A DNA stretch of 64,000 nucleotides from Paraburkholderia dilworthii (GCF_000472525.1 NZ_AWZT01000036.1:1-64000), one strand, 5' to 3'. Counted from the stretch's first letter, positions 1 to 9,547 are shown. Numbers and translations are program-made. The notes: a model not told the origin generated them from the sequence alone.

Positions 1-219
1 CGGAAGCCCGTCGCGATCGACCATCGCCGTGTAGGCGGCGACCAGTTCGGCGTTATCATCGGCCCACCGCCGCGCCTCGGCCTCCTGGATTTCTTCGCGC
101 ACACCGCGCTCACTCGCGCGCGAAAGATTGATGCCAAGCTGTTTGGCCCGCGCCAGCACGTCGGGAGGCAAGGTGACATTGGTGGATTTACGCGGCCGGA
201 CTTCGAGTGCTTTCCCCAT
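1..219 (-). CDS. ccdA: CcdA-family antitoxin, 3' end cut by window edge
   Basis: Reading the minus strand from an ATG at 219 gives 73 codons open to base 1, so the C-terminus lies outside the window. The N-terminal ribbon-helix-helix-like part contains NVTLPPDVLARAKQLGINLS, followed by a helix and then WADDNAELVAAYTAMVDRDG. The spacing and the W-x-x-x-N-x-x-x-x-x-x-Y pattern are characteristic of CcdA antitoxins of type II toxin-antitoxin modules. Known family role: the N-terminal half binds the module's own promoter, and the C-terminal half binds and neutralises the gyrase poison CcdB. A ccdB partner would be expected immediately beyond base 1; it cannot be seen. Too short for a routine ORF cut-off. 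Identification is by motif only. Confidence 0.8.
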   Translation of the reverse strand, partial: MGKALEVRPRKSTNVTLPPDVLARAKQLGINLSRASERGVREEIQEAEARRWADDNAELVAAYTAMVDRDGLP

Positions 220-484
220 GTGCGACTCCGTGTTGCATATCATGCGGATTATGGTCCACACACGCTACGGATCGCAAGTGGTAAGCTGGTCCCAACGGAC
301 AGCACACGGCGCAATCAGGCGAGGCGGACCTAAGATGAATCAGCTAGTTGACATAATGTTTTTTATCAACATTTATTTTTGGACCGGTTGCTATAATGCG
401 TCAGCCAGTCGCCGGCTGACTGCTGGCAACTCCGGCTGTAAAATCCATCTTGGGTCCGACAGCCCATACGCAACGACCAAACGC

Positions 485-1534
485 ATGACCAGAGATTTGG
501 GCAATCCCACTTGGGCTGACGATTATCGCCATTGGTTCGCCGAGCTCAAGCACCGGGTAGAGCGCGCGCGTCAGCGAGCTCTAGCCAGCGCGAATCGTGA
601 ACTGGTCACCCTGTACTGGCAGATCGGCCGCGACATTCTCGATCGGCAGCAGACGCAGGGCTGGGGCGCTGGTGTGGTCGACCGACTCGCACGCGATCTG
701 AAGGCAGCGTTTCCAGACATGCGGGGGTTCTCCCCGCGCAATCTCAAATACATGCGCGCACTCGCGCAAGCTTTTCCGCAGCCTGAATTTGTGCAACAGC
801 CTGTTGCACAATTGCCCTGGTCCCACGTCGTGACGCTGTTGGACAAGCTGGATGATGCCCCTCGACGGCTTTGGTATGCGGAGAAGTCGCTTGAGCACGG
901 CTGGTCGCGAAACGTACTCACCATGCAGATCGAGACAGCTGCCCACGCACGCGCCGGCAATGCCGTTACGAACTTCGCCGACCGATTGCCGCCTCCACAG
1001 TCAGACCTCGCTCGCGATGCGCTAAAGGACCCTTACATATTCGACTTTCTCGGTCTGACTGAGAATGCCCAAGAGCGTGACATCGAGCGTGCGCTCACAC
1101 AACACATTACGCGCTTTCTACTTGAACTCGGTGCTGGCTTTGCATTCGTTGGGCGCCAGTACCGGTTGGTGGTCGGTGGAGACGAGTTTTTCATCGATCT
1201 GCTTTTCTACCACCTGAAGCTGCGTTGTTATGTCGTCGTTGAACTGAAAACGACGCCGTTCAAGCCAGAATTCGCGGGGCAGTTGAACTTTTACCTATCG
1301 GCGGTCGACGCACAGGTCAAAGCGGCGGAAGACCAGCCGACCATCGGCCTGCTACTGTGTAAGGAGAACAACCGGCTCGTCGCTGAATACGCGCTGCGCG
1401 GCGTGGCCAAACCGATGGGGGTGGCCGAATACCAGCTCATGCGCGAGGTTCCCCCTCCTCTGGAAGCAGATCTACCGACTATCGACCAGATCGAAGCCGA
1501 GCTGCGTCCCGATTTTCCGGACGCCCCGGAATAG
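485..1534 (+). CDS. YhcG-type PD-(D/E)XK nuclease family protein (DUF1016)
   Basis: A 349-residue protein if translation starts at the ATG at 485 (MTRDLGNPTWADDYRHW). The open frame extends upstream to 128, but that part is low-complexity and unlike the family. The N-terminal half has the YhcG helical signature (LYWQIGRDILDRQ, GWGAGVVDRLARDL, RGFSPRNLKYMR), and W-S-H-V-V follows. The C-terminal half carries the nuclease core, with D-L-L-F-Y-H, then V-V-V-E-L-K, which supplies the catalytic Asp and E-x-K. It ends with GLLLCKENNRLVAEYAL, typical of the family. These proteins are found widely in accessory DNA and have been linked to restriction or DNA maintenance, but no role is established here. 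The neighbouring antitoxin fragment on the opposite strand suggests a defence or stability patch. Confidence 0.85.
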   Translation: MTRDLGNPTWADDYRHWFAELKHRVERARQRALASANRELVTLYWQIGRDILDRQQTQGWGAGVVDRLARDLKAAFPDMRGFSPRNLKYMRALAQAFPQPEFVQQPVAQLPWSHVVTLLDKLDDAPRRLWYAEKSLEHGWSRNVLTMQIETAAHARAGNAVTNFADRLPPPQSDLARDALKDPYIFDFLGLTENAQERDIERALTQHITRFLLELGAGFAFVGRQYRLVVGGDEFFIDLLFYHLKLRCYVVVELKTTPFKPEFAGQLNFYLSAVDAQVKAAEDQPTIGLLLCKENNRLVAEYALRGVAKPMGVAEYQLMREVPPPLEADLPTIDQIEAELRPDFPDAPE

Positions 1535-1923
1535 TGTGCGTTAACAGAAGTCGATGACCGGATCCCGGTGCTCGAAGCAATGGCCAAACGTCCCCCAAAA
1601 TCCGCTCCCGCGCGCGTACGCACGGCGCGTGTCTGATTTATGGATCGACATTGCGATGCAGCAGATGACGGCGATTCTCCCGACGCGTTGACAGCGGGAA
1701 TGGCACAGTCATCCAGTACAACTAGCCAACTCATCGTCTGCCTAGCCAGAAGGCGGTACCAAGGCCTGCTCGCTGGTGAACGGGCGCGTCGATGGCATCA
1801 GCATGCGTCTGAGGCCGGTGGCTTCACACGTCCGTCTGTGCGCAACGCCATGCCGTGGTCAGTGTTTCGTGCCAGTTGTTACCCAGGCTCGGTGCCTCCG
1901 AGCGGTGCCAAGCGCATGAGTGA
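1535..1923. other. intergenic, no recognisable gene
   Basis: Short open frames occur on both strands (for example 1640-1927 plus), but none has a recognisable domain, a good ribosome binding site or protein-like composition. I see no RNA gene or clear repeat here. Confidence 0.4.
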
Positions 1924-2086
1924 CTAAATCAGCCGGGTGAGCCATCCGTCCATTTCACGATGCATCGCCGGGGCGAGCGCTTTCATCTCTTCGGCGATGT
2001 TTTGGCAGTCTAGCTCTGTTGCGCCCGTCCGCAACGGCGCCGACTGCTACCTGGCCGACAGCGCAAAGTTCGTTGTAGTCCGTCAT
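1924..2086 (-). pseudogene. small protein gene, frame broken
   Basis: On the minus strand an ATG at 2086 is preceded by an AAGGCGGG-like ribosome binding site and starts MTDYNELCAVG. That frame degenerates after about 25 codons into Arg-rich residues. In another frame the same region continues with protein-like sequence ending EEMKALAPAMHREMDGWLTR and a TAG at 1924-1926. A single indel near 2015 would restore one protein of roughly 54 residues. The family is not recognised. Either the gene is decayed or there is a sequencing error. The evidence is composition and the start context only. Confidence 0.35.
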
Positions 2087-2508
2087 GTGCCCGCCTTTTC
2101 CTGCCGACTGCCGTCTCAGCGTCCCGCTACTGGCTGAAGGAGCCACTACGTTGGAGCGACTACATCCTCATGATTTTGCCAACTGTCTCATGGAAATCGC
2201 TTGTTGCATTATCGATCGCGCCAAGGCTGCGGTGGCAACCGGTCTGTACATCCGGGCGGCTGGTGCCGGCCGCCAAATCGTTGAAAACGACTTCGGTTGC
2301 AAGCTGAAGTTCCGAATTTGTGGACACATGCAGGCTGTACGCTTTGTGCCGTCCGGAAGCCGGCGGCGTTGACCGTTAGTTGCGTCCGACGCTTTCACTC
2401 GCGCGATGACGGTGAGCTTTTGCAGGAGCCGATATTAGCGACCAGCGCGCGAACTGCGGCGGCTGTGCCCCACACAACGACCAAATTCGGATGCACACCG
2501 CCCTGCTG

Positions 2509-2676
2509 CTAGGCGCGCCGACCGCGCAGTCCTGCGAGCGCAGCAGACATCAGCAGAAATGCCGTTGCAAAAGCCGGAAGCATGACATCCCGGATCAGAG
2601 CCTCGATTGCGGTGGCCGCCCGCAGCGTGAAAGGCGATTGGGATTTGTCGCCGCTACCCGGCCGGCTCGTCAACAA
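2509..2676 (-). CDS. possible small membrane protein or gene remnant
   Basis: On the minus strand an open frame ending at the TAG at 2509-2511 encodes a protein-like stretch: TLRAATAIEALIRDVM, then LPAFATAFLLMSAALAGL, then a basic tail. The middle part could form one membrane helix. There is no ATG in a sensible place. TTG codons at 2676 and 2673 could start a 54-55 residue product, so this is either an alternative-start small membrane protein or the tail of a decayed gene. It lies upstream of, and opposite to, the acyltransferase gene at 2807. No family assigned. Confidence 0.3.
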   Translation of the reverse strand: MLTSRPGSGDKSQSPFTLRAATAIEALIRDVMLPAFATAFLLMSAALAGLRGRRA

Positions 2677-2806
2677 TGCGCTATCCGAATTCCCCGGCTT
2701 TTGCGTTTCACCCTTCTGGTTCGTGAGAATCTAGGTCGTCGCGCTAGCAGCGAGTTGGACGCTTCCGGCGCGACAAACCTAACTAACATTCGCCTATGGG
2801 GTAAAT

Positions 2807-3589
2807 ATGGACCGCATCGATTCAGTCCTTTTGACGCAAAATACGGGTTACTCGTCGCTCGGAGAAGACTTTACACACGACACCGTCAAGAAAAAGGAAA
2901 GGTTGCCGTTTACGATAAAGGTGGTAAGCAGTCAGGCGGAACTGGAAAAGGCGGTCGTGATGCGCCGCGCCGCGTATGGCCGTCACTTGCCGGAATTCGC
3001 CGAGACGATGGGGGTGGAGGCGTTGGATGCCGCGCCCGGGACGGTCGTACTGCTCGCGCAATCACGGCTGGATGGCGGCCCCCTCGGTACCATGCGGGTG
3101 CAGACGAACGCATTCGGTGCTCTCGCGGTAGAACAGTCCGTCCGCCTGCCGGACTGGCTGAACCAGGCGCGCCTCGCTGAGGCGACGCGGCTGGGGGTCG
3201 CGCGCGGTGCGATCGGTCGGATGGTGAAGGTCGCGCTATGCAAGGCGTTTTATCTGTATTGCGCACAGAACCGCATTGACTGGATGCTAATTACGGCGCG
3301 TTCACCACTCGACCGGGAATACGAAGCGATGTTGTTCGGCGATGTGTACGGTCATAATGAGTTTTTGCCGATGACGCACGTTGGTGGGTTACCACATCGC
3401 GTAATGGCGAAGCCAGTGGCATTAGTCCGTCAGCGTTGGACGAAGGCCAACCATCCGTTCGTCGGATTCTTTTTCGAAACGGATCACCTCGACATCGACG
3501 TCAACGTCACACCGACGCAGGATGGAGAAGGCGGCCATATGGTGCCCGGTGGCGTGACAGCGGCACCGGAAACAGTCTGCACAAGGTGA
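2807..3589 (+). CDS. FeeM-like N-acyl amino acid synthase (GNAT-type acyltransferase)
   Basis: A 260-residue protein. After a variable N-terminus, residues about 38-215 match the acyl-transfer fold shared by N-acyl amino acid synthases (FeeM) and acyl-homoserine-lactone synthases: VMRRAAYGRHLPEF, then GPLGTMRVQTN, then LAEATRLGV and KAFYLYCAQNRIDWMLI. Known members transfer a fatty acyl chain from acyl-ACP to an amino acid. The start at 2807 follows GGGGTAA. A strong hairpin lies directly downstream at 3609-3634, so the gene is probably transcribed alone. The next gene is a GGDEF-EAL protein, which hints at a signalling role but does not prove one. The substrate amino acid cannot be read from sequence. 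Confidence 0.75.
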   Translation: MDRIDSVLLTQNTGYSSLGEDFTHDTVKKKERLPFTIKVVSSQAELEKAVVMRRAAYGRHLPEFAETMGVEALDAAPGTVVLLAQSRLDGGPLGTMRVQTNAFGALAVEQSVRLPDWLNQARLAEATRLGVARGAIGRMVKVALCKAFYLYCAQNRIDWMLITARSPLDREYEAMLFGDVYGHNEFLPMTHVGGLPHRVMAKPVALVRQRWTKANHPFVGFFFETDHLDIDVNVTPTQDGEGGHMVPGGVTAAPETVCTR

Positions 3590-3608
3590 GCAAAGCGTAA
3601 AGAAAAAT

Positions 3609-3634
3609 AGCCGCCCGAAGAGATTCGGGCGGCT
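3609..3634 (+). terminator. intrinsic-type hairpin after the acyltransferase gene
   Basis: Perfect 11-base inverted repeat AGCCGCCCGAA / TTCGGGCGGCT around a GAGA tetraloop, beginning 20 bases after the stop codon at 3589. There is no long T-run after it, so termination strength is uncertain. Confidence 0.7.
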
Positions 3635-3727
3635 TGCACATCGGCGGCGAGCACATTCGGACCCTCGCCGCCAACTGCCGCAGCATTGCAATGAGACCGA
3701 CACTGAAGTCACGGGGAAAAGCAGCAA

Positions 3728-6673
3728 ATGACAACCGGTAAATGGGCGTTTCGGGACCGACTGACAAGCTGGGCTTTCCAGCGCTTCTCTGTCTACGTCG
3801 CGCCATTTGTGATCGCGCTGGGCAGCATCACAGTTCTGCTTTGGGCGCCGCGCCAGTTCGATACAACAGGGACAGTTCCGCTCACCTTCGCTGTGATTGC
3901 GGATCCGTCAGCAACACTATCACCCGCCGACGCCGTCGCTCGCTTGCGAAATATTGCGCCCACTGCACGTTTTAGTACGCATCTCGCGGAAACCCCATTC
4001 TGGTTAACGGTGATCCCGCCTGCCGAGGCCGGCGGCGGTGCTACGTTCATCGACCTGCCGTCGCGACATGCGCAGACGGTATCCTGCTGGCGGACCGCTC
4101 CGTCTATTTCGCCACTCGGCGCGGGCGACCGCCACGGCGCGAGCGGTGAAATGCGCTCCAATAAGGCAGGCTTTGCGCTCAGGCTCGTAGAGGGTTTCGG
4201 TCGCACGCCGATCCTCTGCAGAGCCACCTTCTCAGGACCCGCGTATATCACGGCTTCGGCATTGAGCCGCGACAAGCTCGAGGCAACAACCCTTGATTTC
4301 CACAACGGCGCATCGCTGATCACCGGTGGCCTCCTCACGCTCGCGATCTTCGTGTTTGTTACGGCAATCATCAATCGCGAATGGACTTACGTGATTTTTG
4401 CCGCATGGCTAGTCGGCAACCTCCGGTTGACCGCAAACGCAATGGGCTTCGATACCGAATGGCTGGGACGGCTGATTCCGCCTGACCATCTCGCGGTTGT
4501 GCGGGAGTTCACATTTTCCGCCTATTACCTGCTGACCACCACGTTGTTTGTAGAACTGTTTCGCCGCGAGCTGAAAACAATCGGCCTTCGCTGGAGCCTG
4601 CATGCAGTGCGGTATGGAGGCTGCCTGCTGATGGCCGCGGCATTTATGCTGAATTACGAGCATTTCATTCCCGTGCTGTGGGCCAGCGCCAGCTTTTGCA
4701 TCGTGGTACTCACCTACTTCCTTGTGCAGTTGGTCATCAAGGCGCGATCGCGTACCGTGCTCTGGTATGTCGCGTCCATGGGCATCGTGCTGTTCGCGAC
4801 GTTGTCGGAAGTGCTCGCCGCCGCAGTTGGTCTGAAAACACTCGCAGGCACGCATAGCCCTGTACTGACGGCGCTGTCCTCAAGCATGCTTTGCGCATTC
4901 GCTATTGCTGAACGTATGCGCGAAGAGCGCGAGCGCCGCCGGCAAATGGAGATGGAACTGCGCAACACGTATGACGTCACGCCGATCGGCCTTTTCACAC
5001 TGAACAAAGAAGGTGGCTTTGTTCGGGCCAATCCGGCGCTTCACTCGATGCTGAGCCTGCCTCGTGAGCACCACGGCAAGTACCGCTGGGCCGACTATTT
5101 CGCTGCCGGCGCTGAGCGCGACCTTCGCGAGCTTCTGGAACGCGGTGACTCTGCGTCCGTCGAGATTCAGGGCACGGCCAACAGGAAGACTGAAGCGCGG
5201 CGCTATTCGCTGCGGGCGATTTCTGCCAATGGCTTCATCGAAGGTTCACTTGAGGACGTAACCGATCGCTCGAAAGCAGTGGAGCGACTGCACTTTTTAG
5301 CCTGGCATGATCCTCTCACCGGCCTCTTGAACCGCCGCGGCATCGAGCATGCGATCGACCGGCAGTGCGACGCAAGTGTCCCGTGGGCACTCGCGTACCT
5401 TGATCTCGATCGGTTTAAGCTCTTCAACGATCTTTTCGGCCACAGCACCGGCGACGAAATTCTACGGCATGTTGCCGCACGCCTTGTCGAACGACTGGGT
5501 TCGCACGTGCCCATAGGGCGCATTGGCGGTGACGAATTCGTGTGTGTGCTCGCCGACATGGACGTAGACGATGCAGTAACGCGCTGCCGTGAACTCATCG
5601 TCGCGCTCAACTCCGCGCCGATTCAAGTCGGCACACGCGCGTTCCAGGTGAAGGGATCGATCGGCATAGTGGAATGCGCGCAGGGTGAACGAGTCGCAGA
5701 CGCCCTCGCCCATGCCGACCGCGCGTGCCGCACGGCGAAGCGCGGCGGCAATACGCGGTTCGTCGCTCTACGCACGGGCGCGTCGGCGTTCAAGGAGCGC
5801 GCCGCCGAAATCAGCTTTATTGAGGCGCTGGGGCAGAGCCGGTTGCCAGAGGGTCTCTTCCTTATGATGCAACCGATCATGTCGATGCAAGCACCGGAGG
5901 AATCTCTCGACTTCGAGGTGCTACTACGCCTGCGTGCACCGGACGGCTCCGTGACGACGGCTGCAAAGCTGATCGCCGCTGCCGAGGACTCGGGCACCAT
6001 TGTCGCAATCGACCGGTGGGTGCTTTCTACGACGCTCGCATGGCTCACCGACAACCTCACGTCGCTTTCCACCACCCGGTTCGTGTGCGTGAACCTCAGC
6101 GGTGGTTCGCTCAACGACGAACACTTTCTCGACGAGTTGTTTGCGCTGTTCGCGCTTCACCAGGACGTCGTCCAATACGTGTGCATCGAGATCACCGAAA
6201 GCGTTGCGCTTCACGATCTAGAGCATACGGAGCGCTTCATCGCCCGCGTACACGACATGGGCGCAAAGATCGCAATCGACGATTTCGGTGCAGGTCAGAC
6301 ATCGTTACGCTATCTGAAGAAGCTGTCGGCCGACGCACTGAAGATAGACGGCGAGTTTGTACGGACGATGTGTGATCATCCCGCCGACATCGCTATCGTG
6401 GAAGCGATCATTACCCTCGCACGCAATCTCGGCATGCGCAGCATCGCCGAATGGGTCGAAGATGTGCAAACTTTGCAGGCGCTCAAGGAGCTGGGAGTCG
6501 ACTACGTACAAGGGTTTGCAATCGCGAAACCTCAAGAAGCGTGCGACATCCTTGCGGCCTCCTCCGCCGCGAGCTTTGTGACGGACGCCGAGGTGACAGG
6601 TTATCTAAGAGCGGAGCACACGCTGCGAGTCGACCCTGTTAGTCAGCGCGTTGAGCGGGAAAGTACCGTCTGA
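3728..6673 (+). CDS. membrane-bound GGDEF-EAL cyclic-di-GMP protein
   Basis: A 981-residue protein. One N-terminal membrane helix (about residues 19-40) and a periplasmic segment to about 190 are followed by a cluster of about seven membrane helices to about 395, resembling a 7TMR-DISM-type sensor. Then come a PAS-like region (about 410-520), a GGDEF domain with intact GGDEF at 600-604 and an EAL domain. The EAL signature is E-V-L at 730-732 instead of E-A-L. The other catalytic landmarks look present: ITES, DDFGAGQTSL, ALKIDGEF. There is no RxxD inhibitory site five residues before GGDEF. The protein may therefore make cyclic-di-GMP, degrade it, or do both. Start ATG at 3728. Likely monocistronic. 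Confidence 0.88.
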   Translation: MTTGKWAFRDRLTSWAFQRFSVYVAPFVIALGSITVLLWAPRQFDTTGTVPLTFAVIADPSATLSPADAVARLRNIAPTARFSTHLAETPFWLTVIPPAEAGGGATFIDLPSRHAQTVSCWRTAPSISPLGAGDRHGASGEMRSNKAGFALRLVEGFGRTPILCRATFSGPAYITASALSRDKLEATTLDFHNGASLITGGLLTLAIFVFVTAIINREWTYVIFAAWLVGNLRLTANAMGFDTEWLGRLIPPDHLAVVREFTFSAYYLLTTTLFVELFRRELKTIGLRWSLHAVRYGGCLLMAAAFMLNYEHFIPVLWASASFCIVVLTYFLVQLVIKARSRTVLWYVASMGIVLFATLSEVLAAAVGLKTLAGTHSPVLTALSSSMLCAFAIAERMREERERRRQMEMELRNTYDVTPIGLFTLNKEGGFVRANPALHSMLSLPREHHGKYRWADYFAAGAERDLRELLERGDSASVEIQGTANRKTEARRYSLRAISANGFIEGSLEDVTDRSKAVERLHFLAWHDPLTGLLNRRGIEHAIDRQCDASVPWALAYLDLDRFKLFNDLFGHSTGDEILRHVAARLVERLGSHVPIGRIGGDEFVCVLADMDVDDAVTRCRELIVALNSAPIQVGTRAFQVKGSIGIVECAQGERVADALAHADRACRTAKRGGNTRFVALRTGASAFKERAAEISFIEALGQSRLPEGLFLMMQPIMSMQAPEESLDFEVLLRLRAPDGSVTTAAKLIAAAEDSGTIVAIDRWVLSTTLAWLTDNLTSLSTTRFVCVNLSGGSLNDEHFLDELFALFALHQDVVQYVCIEITESVALHDLEHTERFIARVHDMGAKIAIDDFGAGQTSLRYLKKLSADALKIDGEFVRTMCDHPADIAIVEAIITLARNLGMRSIAEWVEDVQTLQALKELGVDYVQGFAIAKPQEACDILAASSAASFVTDAEVTGYLRAEHTLRVDPVSQRVERESTV

Positions 6674-7054
6674 GGCGGCTAGTCGCGCCCCGGCTGATGG
6701 CGCCGCCATGCGATGAACCGGTTCGCGGCCCGTGGCGTTGCCGTGTCGCCGGCGCGCTCCCGCTCCCCCGCAGCATGAGCTAGACGTTTCCCGGCTCGGC
6801 TCCTGATCCACGGGATCCTCAATGTACACATCGCATCTTTGGGCGTTCGAAGGCTGCAGGACCTTTGTGAACGCGCATCGTAGCTCTTCGACCTATGGAA
6901 AAAGCGCCACTTTTGCTGCGATTCGCCGGCCATACTACCAACTTGCCAAAGGGGGATCGCGCTTTGGTGGGCTTGCTCAAGTTCCAGCGCCCGGGGGCCG
7001 ATACACCGTAACGCCGGCGGAGCACTCATAGTCGAGACGACGTAAGGAACCGAG
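6674..7054 (+). other. intergenic region upstream of the MASE1 cyclase gene
   Basis: About 380 bases with only short, unconvincing frames. A purine-rich AAGGAACCGAG just before 7055 is the ribosome binding site of the next gene. No hairpin or repeat recognised. Confidence 0.4.
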
Positions 7055-8950
7055 ATGACGGTAACGAAGACGAAGACCTTCGGTCCAAAGGCCAGCATGG
7101 AAAAGCTGTTGTCTGTATGCGGGGTAGTGCGACGTTTGTTCACCCGCGCCGAGTTGGCGCGGACTATTCATATCGGGGTAATCGGGTTCGTTGCAGGCTT
7201 TTTGCTGCTTGTTATTAGCGGGCAGCTAAAAACCATGGCGGGCGAGATCGTTGCGATCTGGATTGTCGATGGTTACCTTCTTGGCCACACGCTGGTGCTC
7301 CGCCGGCGGCACAAACCCATTTTCCTGCCTGGCTCGTCAATGGGAATGCTCATTGCCAATCTGCTGGGCAACGAAACCCTCTATGTTGCGCTTTCGTTCA
7401 CCCTTGCGGGAATCGTTGAAACGTGTTGTGCCGCACTGATCCTGCCAGGGGTAAAGACTGCCAGAGACCTGGTTGAGCCCACAGCGCTGCTGCGTTTCGT
7501 ATTAGGCGCATGCATTGTCGCTCCCATCCTTTCAGGAGTTGTCGCGGCGCTCCTATTGGAAGGAATCTTCACCAGCCATCCGTTTTCCTCGTTTTCAAAC
7601 TGGGTGATATCCGACTCTTTGGGTATCTTGATTTTCACACCGGTCACGCTGGTAATGCTTTCTGGCGAGTGGCGAAGCTTGCTAAATTGCGGAAGCCGCG
7701 CGAAATCGATTTCGCTTCTCGCAATGGTCGTCGCGGTAACTGTGCTGGTCTTTTCGCAAACGAGCTACCCTTCGTTATACTGGGTACTTCCACCTCTCGC
7801 TCTTCTCGCCTTTCATGCTGAACTGTCGACTGTTCTTGTAGGGACTCTGCTGTTCATTGCGATCTCCGTCCCGTTGACAGTACGGGGCACCGGACCGCTT
7901 TGGCTCTTTTCGTTTCCCTCGATGCAAGATCGCGTGCTGGCGCTGCAGCTGTTTACGGTCGCAGCACTATCGACCGTCCTGCCGATCACGGTCTTGCAAA
8001 CGCAGCGCAACGCGCTTCTCGCATTGCTGGCGGACGGACATCGGCGATTCAGACAGTTGACCGAACATTCAGAAGAGATCGTTATGCAACTGTCGGCTGA
8101 AGGACTGCTTCAGTACGTCTCGCCAAGAGCGACAAGCGTCCTAGGATACCAACCGCAGATCCTACTCCGGAGGCAGATACTCGACTTTGTACACGAAGAC
8201 GATCGCCACCAGCTGAAGTCAACGATTACAAAGGCGAGCGCGTCATCTGCGGACGAATCAGTTCAGTACAGACTCCGTCGCGCCGACAACACCTTTATAT
8301 GGGTTCGAAGCTTCCTCGCTGCGATGCCGGCCGACGTGTCTGATGAGCAAACGACACTGGCATTTACCGTGAGAGATATTGACACCTATGTGTTGTCGGA
8401 ACAGCGGCGCAGTGCCGAAGAACAACGACTCAATGATCTCGCGTTTGTCGACAGCCTCACTGGCCTGAGAAACAGACGCTATCTTGATAGCAAGCTGAAT
8501 GAGCTGTTGCAATCCCTGTCGGTAGACGCCGATGTTCGACATCTAGCCGTCCTTTTTGCCGACATCGATTACTTTAAAACCTATAACGACCGGTATGGCC
8601 ACCAAGCGGGTGATGAATGTCTCAGGAAAGTGGGTAAGTGCATCGAAGCTACCATAAGAGATGCCGACATACTCGCCCGCTATGGCGGGGAGGAATTCGT
8701 TGTCGTGCTTGATGATTTCAGGCTCGAGCAGTCGGTCGATACCGCGGAACGGATACGGGCTGCCGTCGAGGCGTTGGCGCTCGAGCACGAAGGCAATCCC
8801 CTTGGGGTGGTTACGCTAAGTATCGGCGTGGCACAGTCCCCCTTGGGACAACCGGCCGACACCATCGACCTTTTTGAAAAAGCCGATTCTGCGTTGTATA
8901 TGGCAAAACGTCTTGGACGGAACCGTGTCGGGGCAATGCAAGACGCATGA
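7055..8950 (+). CDS. MASE1-PAS-GGDEF diguanylate cyclase
   Basis: A 631-residue protein. Residues about 30-315 form eight to ten membrane helices with MASE1 features (LPGSSMGMLIANLLGN, WVISDSLGILIFTPVTL). A PAS domain follows (about 328-440, FRQLTEHSEEIVMQLS), then a GGDEF domain with GGEEF at about 544-548. An RxxD motif (RDAD) lies exactly five residues before it, matching the allosteric I-site, so product inhibition is expected. Key cyclase residues in FADIDYFKTYNDRYGHQAGD are intact, and there is no EAL domain. Known role: synthesis of cyclic-di-GMP in response to a membrane or periplasmic cue. The start ATG follows AAGGAACCGAG. A receiver pseudogene follows 160 bases downstream on the same strand. 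Confidence 0.92.
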   Translation: MTVTKTKTFGPKASMEKLLSVCGVVRRLFTRAELARTIHIGVIGFVAGFLLLVISGQLKTMAGEIVAIWIVDGYLLGHTLVLRRRHKPIFLPGSSMGMLIANLLGNETLYVALSFTLAGIVETCCAALILPGVKTARDLVEPTALLRFVLGACIVAPILSGVVAALLLEGIFTSHPFSSFSNWVISDSLGILIFTPVTLVMLSGEWRSLLNCGSRAKSISLLAMVVAVTVLVFSQTSYPSLYWVLPPLALLAFHAELSTVLVGTLLFIAISVPLTVRGTGPLWLFSFPSMQDRVLALQLFTVAALSTVLPITVLQTQRNALLALLADGHRRFRQLTEHSEEIVMQLSAEGLLQYVSPRATSVLGYQPQILLRRQILDFVHEDDRHQLKSTITKASASSADESVQYRLRRADNTFIWVRSFLAAMPADVSDEQTTLAFTVRDIDTYVLSEQRRSAEEQRLNDLAFVDSLTGLRNRRYLDSKLNELLQSLSVDADVRHLAVLFADIDYFKTYNDRYGHQAGDECLRKVGKCIEATIRDADILARYGGEEFVVVLDDFRLEQSVDTAERIRAAVEALALEHEGNPLGVVTLSIGVAQSPLGQPADTIDLFEKADSALYMAKRLGRNRVGAMQDA

Positions 8951-9111
8951 AGACGTCTAACGCGAGCCGTTGCTGGTGTGGGGCCGAGTGGACTGACCCG
9001 GTTGATGGGCACTAGTTGCAGTGTTCGCAGCCGCCAAATTGGAATGGGCTTGGGCACCGTCCGAAGGTACGCGGCTTGCGTATCGGACTGTGTTTCTCCG
9101 GGTGCCGTACC

Positions 9112-9547
9112 ATGTCCACCGTGCTGCTTGTCGACGATGACTTCGAAATCCGATGGGCGTTGCAACTGGCGCTGGAAAGTCGTGGACACCAGGTCGTGCT
9201 CGCGGAGAATGGATGTGACGCACTGCGAAAGACAGCGGAAAACTTTCCCGATTTGGTTGTCACGGATTTGCAAATGCCAGAAATGGACGGTTGGGAGCTG
9301 TGTTGCCGCATCAAGTGTCACCCCGCATTTTCTGCATACCGGTACTCCTGCTGTCGGCTAGTCCGAGCCGACCGATGAAATCCGCTATTGGACTGCTTTC
9401 CTCCGTAAGCCGGCCGCGCTCGAGGTTCTGCTCGATACGGTCGACACTTTCATAGCAGCACGCCTGACGAACGCGCGGATTTTACGTGCAGGCGAGGACC
9501 ACACCAGGTCGCGCTCGGCCGCCATCGACTCTCGGTGTTGGCCCTGA
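9112..9547 (+). pseudogene. CheY-like response regulator receiver, two frameshifts
   Basis: From the ATG at 9112 the frame reads MSTVLLVDDDFEIRWALQ, with the acidic pair, then VVTDLQMPEMDGWELC with the phospho-acceptor Asp, and breaks near 9342. The conserved continuation IPVLLLSASP is in a second frame, and EPTDEIRYWTAFLRKPAAL, with the conserved Lys-Pro, is in a third, ending at TGA 9545-9547. Two small indels therefore separate an otherwise complete single-domain receiver of about 145 residues. It sits just after the diguanylate cyclase gene and may once have been its partner. If the assembly has errors here, the gene could be intact. Confidence 0.75.
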
